NCBI RefSeq assembly: GCF_026210795.1
Contig: NC_089448.1
Coordinates: 2,976,001-3,040,000 of the forward strand
Direction of reading: 5' to 3'
Source: Rhizophagus irregularis
Taxonomy: Eukaryota > Glomeromycota > Glomeromycetes > Glomerales > Glomeraceae
DNA: 64,000 nt
Position 1 is the stretch's first letter. The number at the start of each line of letters is the position of its first letter. Of the stretch, positions 10,399 to 22,000 are shown one piece after another. The notes under the pieces are model-generated. The model saw nothing but the letters and a program-made list of their open reading frames with translations, was not told the origin of the DNA and made no database searches. The position numbers and the translations under genes were made by a program.

Positions 10399-12635
10399 TT
10401 ATTGTAACCTATATTTTTTGGATTTTTTTAGAAAATTAGGAACTTTATTTGATGCAAAATATAATTGCCAATTTTCATGCTCTAGCATTTCTAAGATTGC
10501 TGATTTTCGTGAATTTTTATTCCCCCCATCTTTCAATGTATTTTGAAAATAAAGGCACACCTGCATATGGTTCTTTTTTTCTACTGGTGAACATGAAAAT
10601 GCAGCCAATCCAAACTCATGATGGATTTCAAGAAACTCTGCGGCATGATTACATAAAACATGAATGTATGGTGTTATATCTTGGACACGATACATACCTC
10701 TAACAAAATTACTTCTATTTGGATGTCCTGTAGAAGGAGCTGTAAATGCATCTAACCAAGATTTGGCCTTATAACGAAAAAATTCGCCTGTTGTTTTCTT
10801 GTCTTGCATTAAATGATATAGTTCATTAAATTGATCCCACAAAGCACGAAACAGCAAAAAGATCAAATCCTTTGAGGATTTTTAATTTGTCTGGACCCAT
10901 CAGCGAAGTGTATAATAAATTATTGGTATTTTTTTCATGCCAAAATTGAAATGATATGTTAAGCCTCTGCATTTCCAATAAAATTTTGGCTTTCCAAATT
11001 TCTTCATCTGCAGTTTCACGGCGAAGATCAGAAATCATTAGCTCCCACAATCTATCTGTTATCCGCAAAAAAATATGCAATTCGTCAACTACCCAATTTT
11101 GTAGTGGTATCATATAAAATAATGGTTCTTTGATGTGGCCATTTATTTGTTTGTAATTAATTTTAATATCATCCATTGATTTGTTAATTGTTTTTGACGT
11201 AGTAATAATATCATTTTTGCTACAATCACACCAAGGACAAAAGTATTGTGCGTTAGCAGCTTTCATTCCCAAACAAATTGCCAAAAATTTCCAATCGGAA
11301 CTGAAATACAATTCTACTGGCCAATGATTACCACCTATTTGATAAAAACCTCTCTCTTTTAATACATTTAAATCAGAAATTAAAGGAGCTAGTGCATTTC
11401 TAAGAGAATCATATGTTTCAGCACCTGGATATAAAACTAATGTGTAGTGATTATCTGGTTTCTGTAATCCATTTAGATCATTTAATAATGTCATTGTTAT
11501 CATGACGTGTTTTACTTTGCGTCCCACATTACGACCATCTCCTGAAATTCGAATATGTAAAGTTGATCTTCTAGGAATTAAAATTCCTTTTTCAATATAT
11601 AATGGTATAATGTAATTTAAAATATCTGTTATACGGCGCTGTCCTCCTTTGCCAATTGATTCCAACATATTCATAATAATTGTACTATCAGTAATATCTG
11701 GATTTCCTGTAATTGGTTCAAATGCAGTTGGTTGTAACAAATCAACTAGAGTCATTGGAACTTTTTTTTCATTTCTGCATTGATTTTTTGTCGGGAATCA
11801 CATATTACATTTTCACGTGGAAGATCTTCAATTCGTGCCAGAGATCGATAAGCTTCTCTTGAGATATGGCCCCTATCCAAAGACTTAACCACTGCTTCAA
11901 TTTTTTTCATTTCCTCTATTTTACCCAACTTTCCAAAATTAATTTCATATATATCATCATAAGTTTCAAATTTTATTTGTTTAAGCTTTATTTGATCATC
12001 TGGATGAAATGTATTTCCTTTTTCTTTTTCAACTATATCTAGGACATGTTGTGACAATCCAAGTATTTTGCGACGTTTTTGAGAATTACCAAGTTCATCA
12101 AATGGACGAATTTTAAGGTCTAAAGACATTGTTTTGCGCACTCGTTCAACACTCAGTAACTTGAGGCCAAAAAGTAAAGGACCAGATATTTTTCCTTTAT
12201 TCTTTCTATTTGACTGGTTTCTATTTTGATTTTTTCCAATCTCTTTCGTTTTATTAAACTCCTAATTGTATAAATTAATTAACATTATTTGTTAAATATT
12301 TTTTTTTCAAATAAGTGTACCTGGTAGTACTTGCAGGCAGCATCTGTCAGAGACTCCCAGGAATGTACCTCTCTTGCAAAATTATCCCCAAAGCAAATTT
12401 TATATAAAGGCCTTTTTTCCATATATTCAATTGAACATTTAACTGTATGCATTGCTTTGCCATATTGGGTCTTGACAATATAATTATGAGGAATGGGATG
12501 TTTCGGATTTTTGGTATAATAAAGTTGTTCAGCAAGAGGATATGTTCCTTCTTTTATGATCTCATAAAAAAAAGTTCTTTTATTATCAAAAAGCTTTATA
12601 AATACACTTTTGGGATAAGTGCTTTCTTCTATCAT
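10399..12635 (-). pseudogene. Decayed DDE-type transposase, RAG1/Transib-like layout
   Basis: Exon 1 is 12635-12321 (105 codons). An intron at 12320-12262 (GTACAC to CAATTAG) joins in phase 0 to exon 2, which stays open to 11752. One missing A in an A8 run (about 11763-11770) shifts the frame at 11752-11755, and one extra T in a T5 run (about 10858-10862) shifts it again; the final frame ends at 10399. The parts form one protein of about 740 residues. Candidate catalytic residues: Asp in ISGDGRNVG (about 11539-11537), Asp in VVDELH (about 11086-11084), Glu in SPVEKKNH (about 10581-10579). A CPWC pair (about 11239-11228) lies between the first two, in FSSDWKFLAICLG...CPWCDCSK. The order Asp, zinc-knuckle insert, Asp-x-Leu-His, Glu recalls RAG1/Transib, and more loosely hAT. 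The family call is inference. No terminal repeats were found. Confidence 0.65.
12262..12320 (-). other. Intron of the transposase-like gene
   Basis: A donor GTACAC after TACCAG and an acceptor CAATTAG define 59 bp. Removing it fuses two open segments in frame (Tyr-Tyr-Gln to Glu-Phe-Asn) and extends exon 2 upstream past the codon-3 region of MSLDLKIRPF. Confidence 0.6.
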
Positions 12636-13009
12636 AGTTTATGACTACTCCTAGTTTTGACAAAAATATGAATAAAAAAAAATATGTGAAAAAGTTGATT
12701 AAAAAGTGAAAAATATATAAAAAAAATATAGTTACCGAGATGTGAAATAACTGGGATTGCTATGATGAAATGAATAAAATATAAACACCATAACAGGACT
12801 GACGTGTGGCGGGTGGCCACGTGGGTGTATTAAACAAGATACGAACCAGCATTCAATCTAAATTTAGTTATAAGACCTGATGATCATGTCCAAATTAAAA
12901 TATTATTTATTAAAAAGAGTATCTAAAAAAAGTTTTTTATCTAAATACGAATTTTTTTTTTTTGAGGAGTACATAGGCTGTATATATCTAATATATATTT
13001 TCTGATAAA

Positions 13010-13190
13010 AAAAAAATTTTTTATTTTTTCAAAAAAAAAAAAAAAAATTTTATTTTTTCCGGTCAAAAAAAAAAAAAAAAAAAAATTTTATTTTTTTCTG
13101 GTCAAAAAAAAAAAAAAAAAAAAAAAATTTTTTATTGTTTTCCGGTCAAAAAAAAAAAAAAAAAAAAATTTTTTATTTTTTTTATAGATA
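13010..13190. repeat. Poly-A/poly-T tandem repeat with CCGGTC spacer
   Basis: Four or so units of 40-50 bp, each an A run of 15-25, then TTTTTATTTTTT, then (C/T)CGGTC or CTGGTC. It lies about 400 bp upstream of the transposase relic. Confidence 0.8.
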
Positions 13191-13248
13191 ACCTTAACTG
13201 TTAATATATATTTTGAGTTTGGTAAGTTCCTAGAAAAAAGGTTTCATT

Positions 13249-14225
13249 AAGAAATGTTCAAAGAATGGACTTGAAGCCTTGTTAATGGTGTAATGGGAAA
13301 CTAATGAGAGTCTATTGGGAGCGTATATTCATCATTAACATGGTCATTTTTTTTGTTTATAGGAAATAGATTTGGAGATCTTAATAGGAACGTATTCTTG
13401 TCTTTAACCTGAAGTAGAATTACGATCCAGATGATTTATGGATCGGCCACATTTTAATAATTATATACGTCTTTGATCAATAAAAGAATTATTTTTTTTT
13501 AAGATCTCTTATAAGTATACCTCAATATATAATTTGATGAATTTAAATATCTCATCCAAAAACAAAAAAGAAAAGAAAAATTAGTAAGTTAATCAAAAAT
13601 CAGAAATATTCATCCGTATAGATAATAAAATTCAATCTGTTTTGATTATGTTTATTTTTATACTTTAATTAATAAAATAATTCATTTATTAGGGTCATCC
13701 TATGATGTTGAATAATGACCTGCTGGTTATGCATAATTTAAGAAATGCGGGGTATCACATTCCAAATATTGATTGAGGATATTTAAAAATGTTGATCTTA
13801 GTTAATCATCCAGATCGTAACTCTAACCTAAAGAAATGTTAAAAAATGGACTGACGAGTTTCTAGGTAAGTTATAATAACGGTGTATATTTGACATTTAA
13901 CCTAAATTAATATTGTTTAACATTTCTTTTTTATTTATTCTTATAGAGAACAGATTGAGATCTTGCGTAAATTGTAATAGGAACATGCACTTGTCTTTGA
14001 CTAAGAAATGTTAAAAAATGGATCGAGATCTTGAGTAAGTTTATAATAGTTACAGTATGTATATTTAGCATTGATCTAAAGACACATTACATTATTAGTG
14101 TTTTTTTCTTTATTTTTATAGGGAACCTTATGTACAGTAAATTGTAATAAAAAACGTGATTGTCATTAAACCTAAAGAAATATTAGAAATGGACCTGGAA
14201 TCCTTAGATAAGTTGTATGTTCGTT
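13249..14225 (+). repeat. Diverged 172-bp tandem repeat with splice-like signals
   Basis: The block AAGAAATGTT(A)AAAAATGGAC recurs at 13249, 13831, 14003 and 14175; the last three are exactly 172 bp apart. Each unit then carries a donor-like GTAAGT, an A+T stretch, a T-rich tract ending in TATAG, and a block near ATTGTAATAGGAAC(G)...TTGTCTTTAACCT. The 13249 unit is more diverged and separated. No long open frame crosses the array, so this is a repeat, possibly a degraded multi-exon sequence. Confidence 0.65.
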
Positions 14226-15076
14226 TTTTGCTAAAGCTCTGTTAGTTAGAAGGATAAACTTATTATCTTTTTTATTTGTTTTTTTAACCATATAGAAATA
14301 AATTTTTTTATTTCTTTGATTTAGATGTCATCAATTTATCGATGATAGCAATTATCCTCATATTAAATATATGGCCTCTAACAATTAACAAACTGTTACA
14401 TATCAATGCATTAACTTTCATAATACGAAGGGCATAAAATCTTTATTTTACTTATGTAAATTTACTATATTTTATAATACTTTAAATAAAATCTTCATCA
14501 GTTTTATAATAAACTACCAAAGATAAAAAAACAAATCATAGATCAATAATTGCAAATTTAAAAATGGATAAACGATACTTTTTATGATAGTAAGATGGTG
14601 TAAAAAACATTTATTTTTATTTTTTTATTATGTCTATAGATATCTTTTTATTTGGCTAACGTTTAAATATTTTTTATGGTAATTACAAACAAAAAATAAA
14701 TTTCAAATATCTAAATTTATGTAAGTTCATCTTGATTTAAGAAACCTATAATTTAGAATTGGCTTCGTATTCATTTTTGTATTAATATTAATTTTAAATT
14801 CTGGCCAAAATTATGCTAATTCTGGCCAAAATTTATATCACGTTAAATTGTATTTTTTAAAAGTTAAATCTACTTATCTGGTTATTGCATTTCACATCCT
14901 AATTTTGCTGCATCTTTTTTAGTATAAAATTCAACATATTTAGACAATGAATCAAATTCGCCGATATGTACCGTCACAATTTTCAATAATGCTTCAATTG
15001 CTTCATGTCGATCTTACAAACTCTGCATTAAGTCCAGGATTAAATCGTAGATCTGCACATGTTGAATAAGGGTCTG

Positions 15077-15195
15077 GTACAAAATCCCGAATGTCAAAAT
15101 CCCGAAAATCCCGAACCGGGCAGCATTATGCTTAATGTTGGCCAATATTTCGGGATTTCGTACCATTCGGGATTTTGACATTCGGGATTTTGTAC
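15077..15195. mobile_element. Small MITE-like element with perfect 30-bp inverted ends
   Basis: Arms 15077-15106 and 15166-15195 are exact reverse complements over 30 bp and begin GTACAAAATCCCGAATG. Each arm itself holds the core AAAATCCCGAA twice, and the 59-bp middle has a further copy in reverse. The outer GTAC is palindromic, so exact ends and the target duplication are unclear. It cannot encode protein. Confidence 0.8.
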
Positions 15196-15236
15196 AGATC
15201 CCGAATGAATATCCATAGATGCATGAGAATTACACC

Positions 15237-15321
15237 CCACTCAGGTGCATATCAAAGGTTATAACCTTACTATTTGTGTCACAAGTGGATATGATATAAC
15301 CTTTGATATGCACCTGAGTGG
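15237..15321. repeat. Perfect 27-bp inverted repeat (hairpin)
   Basis: Arms 15237-15263 and 15295-15321 match exactly in reverse, starting CCACTCAGGTGCATATC, around a 31-bp loop. It lies 41 bp from the previous element but shares no sequence with it. An open frame at 15245-15475 crosses the hairpin and is probably not a gene. Confidence 0.85.
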
Positions 15322-18300
15322 AGAATTATCACTCGATTTCCGATTTCGTCAAGTCATGTGGCAGAAAATTTTTCCCACAAGTCGAATTTTTCAAGAGCGA
15401 AGGAAGCAAAGGAAAATAAAAGGGAGGAACGGATTTCTTAAGGATGATAAAGGAGTGAAAAACGCTATAAAATAGCTAAACCAAAAGATATACAAATTAT
15501 CTGTTGAAAAACAGGTACTCTTTCGTTAAAAGCTCGAAGAAAAAGGTTTGTTCGTATTTCTAAAAAATTATTATAGTAATGGCAAGATAGTCTTCTCTTG
15601 TATATAGTTCGGAACTGAGTACGTTAATAGCCGCCCACATAGTGGTAAAAAGTCCTCTCTGAATTTTGAGTTAACCACGGCTAAGAACTCAGATTTTACG
15701 GGTTACTGCACTATACTAACGGAAACGAGGGAAGTTTTTTTTTTATAAATAAAATGCTATTTATATATAGTCTAATTTTGCGCATCTTCGATTTTGTCAT
15801 TGAAATAAAATTTGTGATGATTAGGCAATATAGTAAGCGCATCGTTATTCTCTTCGCGACTTTTCATGCTAACGTATTCTTTTATTATCTTTTCTTTATG
15901 TTAACCATGACAAATAAATTATCTATTTATTGCAAGTTTCATTTTGGGGTTTAAAAAATAAATGTTTACACAATAAAACAATAACTCATTTTTATTCCAT
16001 TCATTCTTCTCAACTTTTCTTTTAAAAAACCAATGTTTTACTGCATTATCTTATATCTTGAGCGAAAACCCTGCCTCGATAATGTATTAAGCTTCTACTG
16101 TATATAAAATTATTGGGATAATTGTAGTAAAAGGCCCCTGTATAGTAACTGTCCTATTTATAATTATAAAATATGTTATTCAATGTTTTAAAAACACTTT
16201 CATTTTGCAAAAAAAATCTGCTATCTCAATATTATGTACAGTATATTTACACTTTTTAGTATTTCTTTGATTTCGTAATGAGTCTTCTCAAAACCAATTT
16301 ACAACTAATTTGAAACGTGCGATTTCAATAGCATTAAAACCTGAGTTGTCCCGAACTTTGGTGGCTTAGGTAATACAATTTCTTGTACAATGTAAAACAG
16401 ACTCGTGAACATCACGAAAATTTACTTATTGAAATGCGCACGATCAACCCATATGACGAAATACCTTTGACTAAAATTACTATCTAATTAGTGTATTTTA
16501 AGCCAAAAAACAAAACATTAACAAACTACAAGTGTTCAATTTTCTTTGGGATGGCTCCATAAATTCAAGTATCATAATGGAATTCACCAGCAAAACTTGA
16601 ATAGGTAAGTTTAATAAATTTTTAATTGAAAAAAATAAATAAATTTATCATACTTCTATATACAATATTGATAATTTGTAGGTTAAATCCCAATCAATCA
16701 ATTATCATCTTTTATTCCCTTCTGGAATTTTGCCCTTTCTTTTTTTTAGGCTACCTATAACCCATTTTGGTTTAAATTCTTACCATATTCTTGTATCATA
16801 TCCATAGTTTCTATCATTCTTTGGTCAAAAGAAATAGTTTTTTAACCGTTTATACATATATTTATTTGTTTTTTAATTTTTCTTTAAGGGTAACTTTTGA
16901 CCTAACCTAGTATTCTGGTTCAAAATCCAGTCCAAGAACCGTTCCTAAAGAAAAAAGATTGAAAAAAACATTAGTAACGTTCCTCAAATTAAAGAAGCAG
17001 CAATTTCCCCTAGCTTACAATTCCAGTATTCCGGTTCAAAGTTTAAGCCTGAAGCTGTCCCTAAAGAAAAAAAGAAAGAAACAATAATATATATACATGT
17101 TTTTTTAAAAAAAGTTATTCAGTTTAAAAAACTGAAAAAAAGCAAAAATAAAACAAATTACATATATTTATTTGAATGATTCATATTTTAAAAATATGTC
17201 CTGGTACATGGTTATTAGATTTATCAAACAAATATGAAGGTACTTATTTTTTCACTTATAATGTTAACAACAAAGTCTTCTATGTAAAACAACATAAAAT
17301 TTTAGTAATAGCTAATGTATATTCTTTGTAAAAAAGCTGAAACCCATTTTTTTTTAAAAAAAATAAATTATTTGGTTTAGAAGAATAAAAATAAATAAAA
17401 TTTTTTTTCGTTTGAAAAAAGATTATCTACTAATCGGATCGGTACATCAAATCAGAAAGTCATATGACCAAAATGTTTACCACTACCGTCGTAAAAAAAT
17501 GGTCTGGCATTTTTTTATATAAATTTTGCAATAAAAAAAATATTGGAGCATTTTCAATATAAGAAATTTTGGGTTAATAGGTCAATCAGGTCAAAGCTGT
17601 AACCCGACCCGATTCAGGTCATGAATTTGATGTCCCAACCCATCAGCCTGACGGGTCATCTGAATTGACCCTTACCCATTTGGAGCTCTATTTAGAAGAT
17701 TTTTGTGCAAAGTATTTTTAAATCAGCAATTTTGGAGATTATTATAATTTTATAAAATTATCTTGGTAAATTGCAATTTGTAAATTTTTGTAAAAATTGC
17801 ATGAAAAAAAGCAGTGATCTGATGAAATCGATTTGTTGATCATTTTTGGCTTAATGTACTTCGAAAAAGATTTTTTTATGAGTTATAAAAAATGACGATG
17901 ACAAAAAAAAATTAATATCTATTCATTTGGTTTAATTAATTTCAAAAAAAAAAAACTTTGTAATAATAATTAACTTTAAATAACAATGCAAATAATAGAA
18001 AACTAATAGTTTATTATTTGATCATTTTTGGTTTAATTGTTTCATTATAATGAAATAAACAATTATTAGTAATTCAATTAATAACTTTATATCTTGCGTT
18101 ATCCACAATTTCCAATAAAAAAAATTATTGTATAAGTACTCCCTTTGCTCGGTTGGGTGGTGGGTGGGCTTGGACTAAGAATCGGTAAATTATTATTATT
18201 ATTATTTTTTCAAGGAATCCAATTTTTTTTTTAACTTACTTGAAGATAATAAAAATCAATTATTAAATTCACAAATCACAATCTATGTTAATTACACAAA

Positions 18301-18639
18301 AGTAAAAAAGTTTATTAATTATTAAGAAATATTTACATTGTTTGCATTCCAATAAAAGAGGCGCAAAATTCTAAATTTGTTTATGTAAACACATGATAAA
18401 CAAATCGACAACATATTTATGTAATATAAAATTCTGTTAATACAGATTTATTTACAACTACTTTATATATAAAAATATAACCTGCACTTCTAGTTGATAC
18501 CATATTATTTTTCTGTATTTTTGGAAAAAGTATTTAAACAGAAATCATAGTAAATTTCATCTCTCTAACTTTCTCATTCCCTCTTCCAATTCAACTTTCT
18601 ATATTTTTTGAACTATTCCTAAAGTACACCTAAAGCACA
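15322..18639. other. Intergenic region with a few old repeats
   Basis: No gene is well supported. Items seen: two diverged copies of a block at about 16902-16960 and 17024-17080 (AGTATTC(T/C)GGTTCAAA then CTAAAGAAAAAA); a 51-codon open frame at 17176-17331 with coding-like residues (TWLLDLSNKYEGTYFF) but no match I know; a patch at 17560-17690 rich in GGTCA and GACCC motifs, similar in reverse to about 8115-8205; and a TTA microsatellite at about 18187-18205. Confidence 0.5.
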
Positions 18640-19099
18640 ATGCATTGTCCTAAGTTTATTCTAGTTATTTTTTTCTTTGTCTCATGACATGGAATCTTAG
18701 CGCACATGGAAAACATAAATCTACGAAAACTGTGTGTACTACTCATAAACCTACTCATTAACCCACTCATCTCCGTCGTCGTCATAATAATAATGACCAT
18801 CGCTGTCATCGTCACAATCATCATCATCATCATCATCATAAACCTACGAAAACCGTTCTTGTTGTCAACCTGGGAATCCTGGATTTAAAACTTCTGGCGA
18901 AATTCATACCTTTGCTTCTCTGGATACTATAGAAACTATCGAAAATACAACTCCAGAAAAATGTTGTGAAGTATGTTTTAATAAACCTGATTGTATTGAA
19001 TGGGGTTTCGCTCCTAATATTAATCAATGTCTTATGAGTACTAATAAAGATACTTGCAATAACAATATTATGATACCTATTAATAATATTACATGGTGA
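18640..19099 (+). pseudogene. Broken gene for a secreted His-rich, Cys-rich protein
   Basis: The frame starts at 18640 with a hydrophobic leader (FILVIFF) typical of a signal peptide, but changes after the T7 run near 18667-18673. The next frame encodes a basic, His-rich tract with seven consecutive His codons near 18817-18837 and one in-frame TAA at about 18756-18758. A second shift in the A4 run near 18847-18850 moves to a frame open to the TGA at 19097-19099. That last part has the pattern CCxxC...C...C...C (PEKCCEVCFNKPDCIEW, then QCLMSTNKDTC), which recalls PAN/Apple-like cysteine modules. I read it as one gene with two one-base shifts and a stop. A secreted or wall-associated role is inference. 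Confidence 0.55.
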
Positions 19100-22000
19100 A
19101 ATTATGCGATGTGACGCAGATGGTTGTTTGAAATCGAAATCGAATTAATCTGTTTCTAAATAAATAAAATTACGTAATATTCATCTTAAGATTTTATTTT
19201 AGAATTTTAGTTTTTAGATATAATGTGTATAATAGAAATTTCTTGTATTAAATTTTATAATTACATCATAGTTAATAAAGACAGGTAAATATGGGTTCTA
19301 CTTGTAGAATCCTGATACTTAAAAATAAAAAATAGGTCATTTACGATATCTTAACTATGACATTTTGCTTATAAATTCATTCACATGTTCCAAAAAATTT
19401 GGTAACGCATATTATTTTTAAAGCAACGAAAATTTGAAAATTTGATGTAATTATTTATATTAAAAATTTTCATTTTCCGAAATGAATTATAATAATGCAA
19501 TGTCGTTATGAATGGATTTTATTGAAAAAAGTTGAAAGAATATAAAAAAAGTATCGTGTTATTCTAACGAATTGAAGGATAAAACATACAAATTGGATGT
19601 GCAAATTGGAAAGACAAGTCAGAATGAGAGAGATATACAGGACAACAATGAATATAGAAGTCTTGAAATATGAACTAATTGCATCATTGAGACAAATGAG
19701 TAAAATATCAACACATACATATATTTCTTTTAGTATTAAACATTTCTTTTCTCTTGACTTGTTGGCAAAGTTCAACCTTATAAAAATTTATTCCGTGAAT
19801 CCGTATTATTATATTCCATGTTATTTCTCGTAAATGTATCATATAATATTCACGGAATTTTTACAGAAATCACGGATAAAATTTTTTATAGGGCAACCAG
19901 TACAAATAAATCAGAAGGAGGATTTCCGAATTTCTAATTGATAGAGCGTCATGTAATTTTTTTTTTTAAAAAAAGGAAACATTTTATTCAAATTAATTTA
20001 TTTCTAATTAAAAAATTTTTAGATTACCCTGTATAAATAATTTGAATTGTGTAACATTGAAAAGTGTGATATTCGTGCGTTCAATCTATTTCGTATTTAT
20101 CATATCATAATTAACTGACTACAATAACCAATCTTTAAACTAATACATCAGCTTTTACCGTAAAAGATGAAACTACCTTTTTAGTCTTTTTTTTTATTAA
20201 TTTTTTTATCCCTTTTTTTATTATTATTGTTTCTTTTGGTTAACTTAACCAGAATTTTTTCTTATTCTTTTTTTTTTGTTTTATTTTTATTGGATTTTTT
20301 TTCAGGGGATTTTTTTTTAATCGGAATTTATCAATTTTTTTTTAACCCAAAAATTATTGCTTATTCTTTTTTGGATTGGGTCAAGACTATAATCAGATTA
20401 GAACTTTGTCCTACAGCTTTTCGATATTTAGTGAGATTTTTTATATTGGATTCTGACTAATAAATTCGTGAAATTTTTTTTTAGTTTTTTTTAGTGAGAA
20501 TTTTTTTGATTTAGTGAGAACTTTTTTTGTTTATTGAGATTTTTTTTTTCAATTTAGTGAGAACTTTTTGGTTTATTGAGATTTTTTTTCAATATTATTT
20601 CCGACTAATTAATTTGAGTGAAAATTTTTTTTTTTAGTGAGATTGTTTTTAATTATATAAATACATAACAATATTAATAATTTTGTAATATCTATAATAA
20701 ATTTTTTGATAAATCTATATAACTAAAAAAATTTGTCTGGCGTTTGGATTAGTCTCATAAATAATTTGAATTGTGTAACTTGAAATAATTTAAACCCGTG
20801 ACATGATCTATTTATTCGATCCGTGACATTCAATCAACTAATACAATTTCAGTTAATGAAATTTTACCTAAATCAGAATTTCTTTTTTTAATTATTAATT
20901 AAATTTTTCTCCCTTTCTTCTTTTGGTTTAGTTTTTTTTTCAAACCGAAAAATTTTCTCATTCTTTTCCTGTTTAGATTTAATTTTTTTTTTCAAACTAA
21001 AAAAATTTTTTTTATTTAAATAATCCTATTATTTCGGTCTTTTAAGACCGATTTTTTTTATATTATTTTTTTTCGATCTTTTTTTTTAGACTATTATTTG
21101 TTTTTAAAAAAATATTTTTTTTTCACTCTTTTTGGACCAAATTATTGTCCTTTTTTTTCGGAATGTTTTTCGGTACTTATTTTTTTTTCAGATTCCTTTT
21201 TTCAGAAATTCCTCTTTTTTGAACCGATTTCTTTCTTTATCTTTTTTCTTTCCCCAAACTTTTTTTAAGAAATAAAATATTATATTAAATAATTATATTG
21301 GACTCATAGGTATATCTGCAGGCGGGTAGGGTGTAATTTATAACTTTTCCTTTAAATAAGGAACACCGTTCTCTTTGAATATAATAATAAAAATAATAAA
21401 TAATTATATTTACAAAATTATTATTTTTTTTAAAAAAAAATCAATATAACATGTAGGAAAATTGACCGACGTTGATAAAATGATTAAGATTCTTTCGATT
21501 AAATTGATTTTCAAATTCATAAAAATAAAAAAAATTGATATTTTTACAATATTTTATAATTAATTAATTGAAGAAATTGTTGATTTATATATATAATAAT
21601 AGACTATTATAACCAAATCCATATCCAAAATTCTCTAAATAATCACCAGATTTTTGAATAAAGATTTTAATTCAAATGGTTTAATTAAATTAATAATTTA
21701 TCAAGTAAAATGAGTATCAAAAGAAGGATAATAAATGAAATGAACAGATTTTAATACATTTAATTGTTCAAATATTTTTCCTAAGTTGGTTATAAGTTTA
21801 AGAATGACGTAATATAAATTTTATTATTATAAAATTTATAATTAATAAATAAAAATATTTGTAGTATTTCATAATATTAAAGTTTTTTCAAAAATACTGC
21901 TACATTATTATAAATATAATTTAATACATATTATTTTATTATTTTTTGTTAACTAATTATTACCATATTAAATTCCTAATTATAAACATTAATTTACTTA

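Larger units (their letters stand above)
12636..15076. other. Intergenic region with repeats
   Basis: Besides the two arrays described separately I see no gene. A small hairpin (GTGGC/GCCAC) with a CACGTG core lies at about 12803-12822, 170-190 bp upstream of the transposase start. 14300-15000 is plain A+T-rich sequence with a repeated TTCTGGCCAAAATT at about 14801 and 14819. Confidence 0.5.

Noticed and set aside
15245-15475. 76-codon frame with a signal-like start
   Set aside because: Its first third is the perfect hairpin at 15237-15321; the rest is short and basic without family features.
18630-18839. Met-rich minus-strand frame
   Set aside because: Produced by the CAT repeat of the His-rich tract on the other strand.
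21033-21060. Hairpin plus T run as a bacterial-type terminator
   Set aside because: It resembles one in form, but the surroundings are eukaryotic T-rich sequence with no adjacent gene.
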